From assembly GCF_000429145.1 (NCBI RefSeq), contig NZ_KE386852.1:62001-126000 (forward strand): a stretch of DNA of 64,000 bases, written 5' to 3'. Shown here one piece after another: positions 57,296 through 64,000 of the stretch. The stretch's first letter is position 1. Every line of letters begins with the position of its first letter. Origin of the DNA: Aestuariibacter salexigens DSM 15300. Its GTDB lineage: Bacteria; Pseudomonadota; Gammaproteobacteria; Enterobacterales; Alteromonadaceae. Below the pieces are notes generated by a model, which was not told the DNA's origin, did not search any database, and was given only the letters and a program-made list of their open reading frames with translations. A program made the translations under genes and the position numbers.

Positions 57296-58024
57296 ATGCG
57301 GATCCCACGAATTTATCACTCCCAGCTTTTAAGCAGCGACTCGCAAATTGCACTTGAAAAAGATGCCGTAAATCACGTTGTCAACGTGTTGCGTCTCAAG
57401 CCAGGCCATCCGGTTGTCCTTTTCAACGGAGATGGCAATGAGTACAGCGGTTCCTTGGTGCACACAGATAAGCGCAGCGCAACGGTGAATATAGATGCCA
57501 AGCTGTCATTGTCCGTTGAGTCATCGTTATCCATTCATCTGGCCCAAGGCGTATCCAAGGGCGACCGAATGGACTGGGCAATTCAGAAAGCGGTAGAGCT
57601 TGGTGTGAATGACATCACACCGGTTATTACAGAGCGATGCGCGGTAAAGTTACCGCCGGAAAGATGGGAAAAAAAACGCGGCCAGTGGCAGAAAATTGCT
57701 ATTGGCGCGTGTGAGCAGAGTGGCAGAAACGTAGTACCTGATATCCACCCTGTAATATCAGTAAGCGAATGGATGCAGCAGTCTACCAATCAACTCAGAC
57801 TTATCCTGCAGCCAAAATCTACTCACCGGCTACGGCAGTTATCCCTACCCACCGGCGGCGTGAGGTTACTCATTGGGCCAGAGGGCGGCCTGAGCGACCA
57901 GGAAATGTATAGCGCTGAACAATGTGGCTTTCATGGCGTTGATCTGGGCCCTCGGATACTGCGCACTGAAACAGCGGCGGTGGCAGCCATTGCGACATTA
58001 CAGGCGATGTACGGCGACCTTTGA
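57296..58024 (+). CDS. rsmE: 16S rRNA (uracil-1498-N3)-methyltransferase RsmE
   Basis: 242 residues from the ATG at 57296, giving MRIPRIYHSQLL, the usual RsmE opening; the open frame from 57242 adds 18 unmatched residues. The N-terminal PUA-like domain is followed by the SPOUT knot, seen in LLIGPEGGLSDQEM and LGPRILRTETAAVAAIATLQ. It methylates U1498 of 16S rRNA with SAM. The ribosome site before the ATG is weak. Confidence 0.94.
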   Translation: MRIPRIYHSQLLSSDSQIALEKDAVNHVVNVLRLKPGHPVVLFNGDGNEYSGSLVHTDKRSATVNIDAKLSLSVESSLSIHLAQGVSKGDRMDWAIQKAVELGVNDITPVITERCAVKLPPERWEKKRGQWQKIAIGACEQSGRNVVPDIHPVISVSEWMQQSTNQLRLILQPKSTHRLRQLSLPTGGVRLLIGPEGGLSDQEMYSAEQCGFHGVDLGPRILRTETAAVAAIATLQAMYGDL

Positions 58025-58114
58025 TACAGGTCAACTGCCTTCGCCAGAGAGCTTTTCCTCGCTGAAACAATCTGTTACATTGATTAACAATTAAGCAGCA
58101 AAAGAATAATAACA

Positions 58115-59536
58115 ATGCTGTCATTGAGAGCGATCGATACAGACGACGTCGTTGCAACGTCGATACAACACCACCCTGTTTTTGCACGCTCCAAAGCTAG
58201 CGCCCTTGACGCACTTATCGGCGGGCAGCCGCTAAGTCAGGCACTCATCCCGACAATTAAAGCCATTGAGAGTGTCTGGCTTGAATGCCGATGTGTCCTG
58301 ATGAAAATCAACCAGGATGGATTCACCCTGTCGCCCGTCGCGTCATCTGACCTGCCAACGACATTTTTATCGGCCCTTAAACACATTATAATTGACGCGG
58401 ATTCAGGCAGTTGTGGTGCCGCCGTATATGAAAGACGCCCACATTTTGCCAGTAATGTCAGCGTGCACCCGAATTGGCAACCGCTCCAACATTTAATCGC
58501 TGAGCACAACATACATTCATGTTGCTCTTACCCTGTGGTGCTGTCGGACTCATCCGTTTTTGGCAGTCTTGCCCTTTATTCAGAATCTGTCATAGAGCCG
58601 ACACAGCAGGAACGAGAACGTTTGGCTCAGGTGACTCAGCTTATCGCTGACATTATCGAACGCGCCAATCAGATACATAGCTTACGTACTGAAAACAGGC
58701 AATTACAGGAAAGTCACTCTGATAGCACGAAACAGCTCACTGAGGCCAATCTGCTTTTACGTAAAGCGCTGGAGCAGAGAAATGAAGTGCGCAACCAGCT
58801 CATAGAAATGGAGAACATGGCCGCGCTTGGCACCATGATGTCGAGCCTGACCCACGAGATTAATACTCCGGTCGGTGTGGCCATTACAGCGATTTCGCAT
58901 CTTTCTGAAATGTTGCAGCAATCGTCACAGGCGTTGCAAAACGACACGCTAACCCGCTCAAATCTCATCCGCACATTTAACGAGACATCTGAAGCTGCAG
59001 ATATTATCGAGCGTAATTTATTTCGCGCAACCGAGCTGATTAAAACATTTAAGCAGCTCTCCATAGATCAACACTCTCAAGATGCACGTCCTTTGAATAT
59101 GACGGACTATATTGACGAGGTTTTGCTGTCGCTAAAACCACGGCTGAAACACGCCAGGCACTTGTTTTGTATCGATGTTGACCCAGACTTGGCATTTGTG
59201 AGCAACCCTGGCGCAATCAGTCAGCTGCTGATTAACTTGATCATGAATTCAGCAAGCCATGCATTTGAGCCGCACCAACGTGGCAGAATAATTATTAAGT
59301 CACGCCGAAAAGGAAAGTATGTTGTCATTGAATATAAGGACAACGGTAAGGGCATGACTGACAACACGATCGAAAATTTATACAGACCATTTTTCACCCT
59401 GGCCAAAGATAAAGGTGGCAGCGGACTTGGTATGCATATCTGTTACAATCTGGCTGTTAAAGTGCTGCGTGGCAGTATTGATTGTCAGTCATCGCCCGGC
59501 AGAGGAGTTCACTTCACCATTCAATTTCCTGTATGA
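58115..59536 (+). CDS. Soluble GAF-domain histidine kinase
   Basis: 473 residues with no membrane segment. A GAF-like sensor (about 40-190, with a CCSYPV segment), a coiled-coil linker (about 195-235), a dimerisation helix with phospho-acceptor H247 in SLTHEINTPVG, and an ATPase domain with NLIMNSASHAF, DNGKGM and GGSGLGMHIC. The C-terminal G box and N box are complete. No response-regulator gene lies nearby, so it is an orphan kinase whose partner is elsewhere. Two adjacent cysteines in the GAF domain could bind a cofactor, but this is a guess. Confidence 0.85.
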   Translation: MLSLRAIDTDDVVATSIQHHPVFARSKASALDALIGGQPLSQALIPTIKAIESVWLECRCVLMKINQDGFTLSPVASSDLPTTFLSALKHIIIDADSGSCGAAVYERRPHFASNVSVHPNWQPLQHLIAEHNIHSCCSYPVVLSDSSVFGSLALYSESVIEPTQQERERLAQVTQLIADIIERANQIHSLRTENRQLQESHSDSTKQLTEANLLLRKALEQRNEVRNQLIEMENMAALGTMMSSLTHEINTPVGVAITAISHLSEMLQQSSQALQNDTLTRSNLIRTFNETSEAADIIERNLFRATELIKTFKQLSIDQHSQDARPLNMTDYIDEVLLSLKPRLKHARHLFCIDVDPDLAFVSNPGAISQLLINLIMNSASHAFEPHQRGRIIIKSRRKGKYVVIEYKDNGKGMTDNTIENLYRPFFTLAKDKGGSGLGMHICYNLAVKVLRGSIDCQSSPGRGVHFTIQFPV

Positions 59537-59585
59537 AGTACTGCGCTCTAAATTCACTGCGTTAAAAACTTCCCAGCAGAATAAT

Positions 59586-59606
59586 TCACTTTTGTCACAA
59601 AAGTGA
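59586..59606. promoter_or_regulatory. Palindromic site upstream of the porin gene
   Basis: TCACTTTT and AAAAGTGA (59586-59593 and 59599-59606) flank GTCAC. It lies 50 bases past the kinase stop and about 180 before the porin start. It could be an operator; it is not a good match to a Pho box (half-sites TTGTCAC and GTGACAT are inverted, not direct). Confidence 0.35.
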
Positions 59607-59747
59607 CATACAAATGGCATAAAGTGCTCCCCGAACAAAGCCTATCAATACCCACAGTTTGCAAATTTCGGGCTACATTTATTGACGATAAGGTTAATGC
59701 ACCGATTTGCTTACCGTGTTGTTACATCGCGATAAACGGGTATTGAT

Positions 59748-59759
59748 TCGGTGCACCGA
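59748..59759. promoter_or_regulatory. 12-bp palindrome in the porin leader
   Basis: TCGGTGCACCGA, a perfect palindrome 24 bases before the porin start; the half TGCACCGA also occurs at 59697-59704. It may be an operator or an RNA element close to the ribosome site. Confidence 0.35.
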
Positions 59760-59783
59760 CACTGAATATTGGAGAACGCACTT

Positions 59784-61112
59784 ATGAAGTTTAGAACCAT
59801 AACACTAGCTACTTCGATCGCTTTAGGCCTTATGGCTCCTACGGTTGCGGCTAACAGTCTTTCCCAGCAGCAAGCTAATGAGCTTTTAGAGCGCCTGAAA
59901 AAGTTGGAGCAGGAAGTGACTACTTTACGTGGCCAACTCGCAGAAGCTGAAGAGAGCGACACTACAAAAGTAGAAAAGGCCAACAACGCTCCAGACTTTA
60001 ATTGGAAGGGTGCGCCAGAAATCAAAGGTGACGGCTGGAGTGTTAAAGCACGAGGCAGAGCACTTTATGATGTTGCCCATTTGTCATCAGTGCCTGAAAA
60101 CCTTAATGTTCCTGGCGAGGGTTTCTCTAGTGAAGCTCGTCGCATTCGATTAGGGATACAGGGATCAATGCCTGGTGGTTTTGGCTATAAAGTTGAAGCT
60201 GATATGGCTGGCGGGATTGAGCTAACAGACGCCATCCTCACGTACAAGACTGGAGACTGGAAATTTGCATTCGGTCAACATAACAACTTCCAAAGTCTGG
60301 AAGAATTGACTAGCAGTAATGACAGCAGTTTTATAGAGCGCGCAGCTTTCACAGATGCGTTCGGGTTTGAACGTAAAGTCGGTATGTCTGCCGAGACCAA
60401 ATTGGGCGCTGCCACTGTTCAAGCAGGTTTGTTTACAGACAACATAGACGATCTGGATGATGGCAATAATGCACTGAACACAGACATTCGTGCATTTATA
60501 TCACCGAAAATAGACGGTATGCAGATGCACTTTGGTGGCTCACTGCATGTGCGTGATCTGAAAGACAGCACGGATAATGTGCGATATCGCGCACGACCTT
60601 TTGTCCACAGCATCGATACACGCTTTATCAATACTGGGCGAATTCAGGGCGCAGAGAAAGAAACCAGTTACGGTCTGGAAGCAGCAGTCATTGCTGGCCG
60701 CTTCCATGCGCAGGCTGAAATACACACAATGAATGTTGATCGTACTGCATTGGATGATCCAAGTTTCTTTGGCGGTGCCATTGAGGCTGGATATTTCTTG
60801 ACCAACGATACGCGCCAGTACAAAGGCGGTGTATTTAAAGGCGTCAAAGTGAGCAACCCGGTAGGTGCGGGTGGCAAAGGTGCGTGGCAGATAAATGTAC
60901 GTTATGACACCTTGGATCTCGAAGACGCCGGTATAAATGGTGGTGTACAAGATGCATTCCATGCGTCACTTATTTGGACGCCTATCAATAACGTAAGATT
61001 TTTACTTAACTACGGACATCTGTTGTACAGCAATGCCTTTGATATTGTTGAAGGCGCTCCGAATGATTACTCTGTGAATGTTTGGGGAGCCCGAGCTCAG
61101 GTAGGGTTCTAA
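59784..61112 (+). CDS. OprP/OprO-family outer-membrane porin
   Basis: 442 residues from the ATG at 59784, with GGAGA 9 bases upstream; earlier codons only lengthen the signal peptide. A signal peptide (about 1-23) is followed by a short coiled coil (SQQQANELLERLKKLEQEVTTLRGQL, about 26-50), then a beta-barrel with a C-terminal phenylalanine (AQVGF). Strands begin with SVKARGRALYDVAH and RRIRLGIQGSMPGGFGYKVEAD, the pattern of the phosphate-selective porin family. In Pseudomonas OprP takes up phosphate and OprO polyphosphate. Given pit, ppk1, ppx and phoU nearby, a phosphate role is a reasonable inference. Confidence 0.85.
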   Translation: MKFRTITLATSIALGLMAPTVAANSLSQQQANELLERLKKLEQEVTTLRGQLAEAEESDTTKVEKANNAPDFNWKGAPEIKGDGWSVKARGRALYDVAHLSSVPENLNVPGEGFSSEARRIRLGIQGSMPGGFGYKVEADMAGGIELTDAILTYKTGDWKFAFGQHNNFQSLEELTSSNDSSFIERAAFTDAFGFERKVGMSAETKLGAATVQAGLFTDNIDDLDDGNNALNTDIRAFISPKIDGMQMHFGGSLHVRDLKDSTDNVRYRARPFVHSIDTRFINTGRIQGAEKETSYGLEAAVIAGRFHAQAEIHTMNVDRTALDDPSFFGGAIEAGYFLTNDTRQYKGGVFKGVKVSNPVGAGGKGAWQINVRYDTLDLEDAGINGGVQDAFHASLIWTPINNVRFLLNYGHLLYSNAFDIVEGAPNDYSVNVWGARAQVGF

Positions 61113-61136
61113 GTTTTCTTCTGATATTTACAAACA

Positions 61137-61166
61137 AGCCACCCACTAATCGGGTGGCTTTTTTTT
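61137..61166 (+). terminator. Terminator after the porin gene
   Basis: Perfect 8-bp stem AGCCACCC/GGGTGGCT (61137-61144 and 61152-61159), 7-base loop, followed by a run of eight T. A textbook Rho-independent terminator. Confidence 0.92.
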
Positions 61167-61372
61167 GCATCGATATCGGCGGAATACATTATTAGAAGAG
61201 CTCAACCGCGACTTACATCGGCAAAACTCCCAACTTTCAAGGAAATTATTCAAAACGTCGATTACCTTTATTACATACGTTAACGCATTTGAGTGAAGAA
61301 ACATCACTTTGTATACCGATTAGATTTGAAAGCTTCGGAACGTAAGTCACACCTCGCTGCAAGGAAAAGGAA

Positions 61373-63253
61373 ATGAAAGCATTATTAGAAGTAAGCGTTA
61401 AAAAGCGGTTGTTAATCACCACTATTGTCATTGCACTTGGCATGCTTTTAATGCTTTCGATAAAGATTTATTACATGAATCGCCTTACCAACCTGGGAAG
61501 CATGTTACAAGAGTTGGAGCAACTCAATGCCAACATGCTGATGTTGCGGCGTAATGAGAAAGACTTTTTAGCAAGAAACGATATGAAGTATGTAGAGAGG
61601 CTAGCTAACAACGTCGGTATTACACGAGACAATGTTCAAAAGCTTAGCGACCAATTTATGGATTTTGGTATTGAGCGCGACTCGTTAACAGCCTTCCTTA
61701 GCCAAATCGATAAATATCATGATGAGTTCAAACGATTAGTCGCTTTTCAACAAGAGATTGGCTTACATCCGAAAGACGGTTTGTATGGTGGATTGCGCAC
61801 TGCCGTGCATGATGTCGAAGCGTCGCTTGAGCAGCTAAATAACTACAAATTACTGACCCATATGCTGCAGTTAAGACGAAACGAAAAAGATTTCATGCTG
61901 CGTCTTGATTTGAAATATCTCGACACCTTCGATGCCAATATTTCTGATTTCATGTCAGCGATAGAGAGCGAAAACTTTAGCCCCGCCGTTGCCAACCGCA
62001 TAGTAGATTCCCTTACTCAATATCAAAACAGATTTCGTTCTTTGGTGGAAAAGCAACAACAGATAGGTTTGACTCCGGAAGATGGCGTACGGGGCGAGAT
62101 GCGTAGTACGATTCATCAAACTGAGACAGCTCTGGCAACGTTGCAAGAAATAGGATTATCCAGCCTGCAAAGTGCAAGAAACAGTGCGTTCATCTTTGGC
62201 ATTTGTTTGTTTGCAGCAACCATTGCGATCATTGTTTTACTGGTATGGCTTGTCACACAAAGCATTTTGACCCCGCTTACGCATATGGGTGGTGTTGTTA
62301 GACAAATTAGAGAAAATAATGATTTAACTCTGCGCATAACGCCACAAGGAAAGGATGAAATTGCCAGTCTGGCCGGTTTTCTGAATGTCCTGTTAGATGC
62401 TTTCAGAGACCTCATTAACGATGTTGATCGAGCAGTACAGACACTCAATACGACCTGCAGTAGTCTCGCGTTGAGTGTCCAGAGCACCAGTAAAGGTATG
62501 GCTAAGCAACAGACCGAAAGTGATATGGTGGCAACTGCAGCGACTGAAATGCAAGCCAGTATCAAAGACGTGTCACGTAACACTACATTAATGGCAGACC
62601 AGGCAGAACAAACCAGCAATGATGCGATGCAAAGAAAGCAAGACATTGACCACAGCGTGAAACAGATACAGGCGCTGTCAGAAACGCTCAATCAGTTAAA
62701 CGACAGTGTCAATAAGCTTGAAGCAGATAGCCAGACTATTGGCTCAGTGCTTGATGTCATACGGGGAATAGCAGAACAAACTAACTTACTGGCTCTGAAT
62801 GCTGCCATTGAAGCAGCAAGAGCGGGCGAACAGGGCAGAGGATTTGCCGTCGTAGCCGATGAGGTGCGTAACCTTGCTATGCGGACCCAAGAATCAACGT
62901 TGGAAATTGAATCAATCATCACCAACTTACAAGCGCGAACCAATGAAATCTCAAATCAAATGCAAGATTGCCAATCTCAGGGGCTTGAGAGTGCTCAGCA
63001 GGTTTCCGAAGCTGGCGAATCACTTAACAAAATCACCAGCGATATTAAAACCATCATGGAAATGACTGCGCATGTGGCGGTCGCCATCGACCAACAAAGT
63101 CAGGTAGCCTCTGAAGTGAATGAAAATGTCGTACGGATCCGCGATATCGCTTCAGAAGTGAGTGACAATGCCAAACGCAATGCACAAGAGAGCAACACAC
63201 TTGACGAGCAGGCAAAAATATTAGCGAAAGTGGTTGGCGAGTTTAAAACCTAA
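61373..63253 (+). CDS. Methyl-accepting chemotaxis protein with HBM-type sensor
   Basis: 626 residues: N-terminal membrane helix (about 13-33), periplasmic sensor (34-270), second helix (about 272-297), HAMP domain (about 298-352), and a signalling domain whose tip is [41 protein letters not shown] (about 465-505). The sensor is a duplicated helical module: [20 protein letters not shown] near 58-77 and [20 protein letters not shown] near 167-186, matching the helical bimodular (HBM) fold of McpS-type receptors for organic acids or amino acids. No CheBR-binding pentapeptide at the C-terminus. Ligand unknown. Confidence 0.92.
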   Translation: MKALLEVSVKKRLLITTIVIALGMLLMLSIKIYYMNRLTNLGSMLQELEQLNANMLMLRRNEKDFLARNDMKYVERLANNVGITRDNVQKLSDQFMDFGIERDSLTAFLSQIDKYHDEFKRLVAFQQEIGLHPKDGLYGGLRTAVHDVEASLEQLNNYKLLTHMLQLRRNEKDFMLRLDLKYLDTFDANISDFMSAIESENFSPAVANRIVDSLTQYQNRFRSLVEKQQQIGLTPEDGVRGEMRSTIHQTETALATLQEIGLSSLQSARNSAFIFGICLFAATIAIIVLLVWLVTQSILTPLTHMGGVVRQIRENNDLTLRITPQGKDEIASLAGFLNVLLDAFRDLINDVDRAVQTLNTTCSSLALSVQSTSKGMAKQQTESDMVATAATEMQASIKDVSRNTTLMADQAEQTSNDAMQRKQDIDHSVKQIQALSETLNQLNDSVNKLEADSQTIGSVLDVIRGIAEQTNLLALNAAIEAARAGEQGRGFAVVADEVRNLAMRTQESTLEIESIITNLQARTNEISNQMQDCQSQGLESAQQVSEAGESLNKITSDIKTIMEMTAHVAVAIDQQSQVASEVNENVVRIRDIASEVSDNAKRNAQESNTLDEQAKILAKVVGEFKT

Positions 63254-63284
63254 CGAGGCTGTTTATTGGTCACAATGCAAGGTG

Positions 63285-63310
63285 AAGGGGCGATTATGCC
63301 CCTTTTATTT
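63285..63310 (+). terminator. Terminator of the chemoreceptor gene, overlapping phoU
   Basis: Stem AAGGGGC/GCCCCTT (63285-63291 and 63298-63304) with a 6-base loop, followed by TTATTTTATTTT. It terminates the plus-strand chemoreceptor transcript and overlaps the last codons of the convergent phoU gene. Confidence 0.85.
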
Positions 63311-64000
63311 TATTTTCAATATCCGCAACGCTTTGATGTCGCACATCGTAGCCTTTCACCAAAAATATAATGTGCTCGGCAATATTACGCGTGTGGTCAC
63401 CAATGCGTTCAAGTGAGCGCAAGGTCCACAAGATGTTCATGGATCGCGAGATAGAGCGTGGGTCTTCCATCATGTAGGTCATGATTTCGCGCATCGCCGA
63501 TTTGTATTCTCTGTCGACCTGCTTATCTGCTCTGGCAACCTCAAGCGCTTGCTCTACGTTCAATCGTGCAAACGCATCAAGTGCACTGCGTAACATCTGT
63601 TGAACCAAGGCACCCATGTGACGAGCCTCTTCATACCCGCCGGGTGCCGCTCCATTGTTATGAAGCGAGATAGCCATCTTTGCTATTTTTTGCGCTTCGT
63701 CTCCCATACGTTCCAGGTCTCGGGTCATTTTCGTAACTGTAAGGACCATACGCAGATCTGATGCCGTTGGCTGACGACAGGCCAGTACCATCGTACAGTC
63801 TTCATCAAGAGCTACTTCCCGTAAATCGACATCATCTTCAACCTGAATGACTTTTTCAGCAAGTTGACTGTCTGCATTTTCAATAGATTTAACGGCGTCA
63901 ATGATTTGCTGTTCTACTACGCCCCCCATTTCAAGCAGTTTGGTCTGCAACTGCTCTAGGTCCATGTCAAACTGTTGTGATATGTGCTTATCTAAGTGTA
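63294..64000 (-). CDS. phoU: Phosphate-signalling protein PhoU, N-terminus cut by the window
   Basis: The frame continues past the ATG at 63965 to the window edge, encoding HLDKHISQQFD ahead of MDLEQLQ. This matches the start of PhoU proteins (LNKHISGQF in E. coli), so the true start lies a few codons outside the window. The two three-helix PhoU repeats carry metal-binding E/D motifs: DLERMGDEAQKIAK and SLERIGDHTRNIAEH, plus RQPTASDLR. PhoU keeps PhoR in its off state when phosphate is plentiful and controls Pst uptake. The pst transport genes would be expected to the right. The stop codon is inside the chemoreceptor terminator. Confidence 0.95.
   Translation of the reverse strand, partial: HLDKHISQQFDMDLEQLQTKLLEMGGVVEQQIIDAVKSIENADSQLAEKVIQVEDDVDLREVALDEDCTMVLACRQPTASDLRMVLTVTKMTRDLERMGDEAQKIAKMAISLHNNGAAPGGYEEARHMGALVQQMLRSALDAFARLNVEQALEVARADKQVDREYKSAMREIMTYMMEDPRSISRSMNILWTLRSLERIGDHTRNIAEHIIFLVKGYDVRHQSVADIENKIKGA

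Noticed and set aside
62116-62691. 191-residue minus-strand frame opposite the chemoreceptor
   Set aside because: Entirely inside a well-supported gene on the other strand; composition is that of an antisense shadow.
1-64000. Search for CRISPR arrays, tRNA, rRNA, insertion sequences and phage genes
   Set aside because: No regularly spaced repeats, cloverleaf-like sequences, transposase motifs or phage structural genes were seen by eye; a dedicated tRNA and repeat scan would be needed to exclude small ones.

Overview
The window reads as one contiguous stretch of chromosome from a marine-type gammaproteobacterium, most likely Alteromonadales (Alteromonadaceae-like). This rests on the complete canonical dcw cluster followed by lpxC, an M23 peptidase, secA and mutT; the PrsK/PrsR kinase-regulator pair; a peroxiredoxin-glutaredoxin fusion; a SapC-family protein; and a MetJ-type operator in front of metK. 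No insertion sequence, phage gene, CRISPR array, tRNA or rRNA was seen. Both ends cut genes: a DUF1232 protein on the left and phoU on the right.

Layout. 1-2.4 kb: end of a DUF1232 gene, a 420-base gap, a DUF1295 membrane protein, and small DUF1289 and MutT genes. 2.4-24.4 kb (all minus strand): secA, an M23 peptidase, lpxC, then the dcw cluster, transcribed mraZ-rsmH-ftsL-ftsI-murE-murF-mraY-murD-ftsW-murG-murC-ddl-ftsQ-ftsA-ftsZ. Most of these genes overlap by a few bases. The cluster starts at a clear promoter followed by three MraZ boxes. 24.7-30.9 kb: SapC protein, an S9 peptidase plus M19 dipeptidase pair (peptide breakdown), a small membrane protein, an exported alpha/beta hydrolase and the Prx-Grx fusion. 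31-37.6 kb: PrsR, PrsK, a FabH-like synthase and a lipoprotein with a collagen-like segment. 37.9-41 kb: a three-gene unit of ECF sigma factor, membrane anti-sigma candidate and exported coiled-coil protein, then OxyR. 41-47.7 kb: phosphate and polyphosphate genes (Pit, its DUF47 partner, ppk1, ppx) with gcvR between. 47.7-54.4 kb: tkt-epd-pgk and a class I fructose-bisphosphate aldolase, divergent from metK. 54.4-64 kb: a glycine-zipper-like lipoprotein, an M48 protease, MscS, a 57-residue membrane protein, rsmE, a soluble GAF histidine kinase, an OprP/OprO-type porin, a chemoreceptor with a duplicated helical sensor, and phoU.

The genes serve four main themes: envelope growth and division, stress sensing at the envelope (sigma unit, MscS, OxyR, Prx-Grx), phosphate and polyphosphate handling (Pit, DUF47, Ppk, Ppx, porin, PhoU), and central carbon flow. 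The parts least explained by known biology are the sigma/anti-sigma/coiled-coil unit, the PrsK/PrsR pair without exosortase genes, the class I aldolase in the usual class II position, the DNSR variant in MurE, the tandem hairpin repeat after ftsZ, and several perfect or near-perfect palindromes in front of single genes. All family assignments come from reading motifs by eye; no database search was run.
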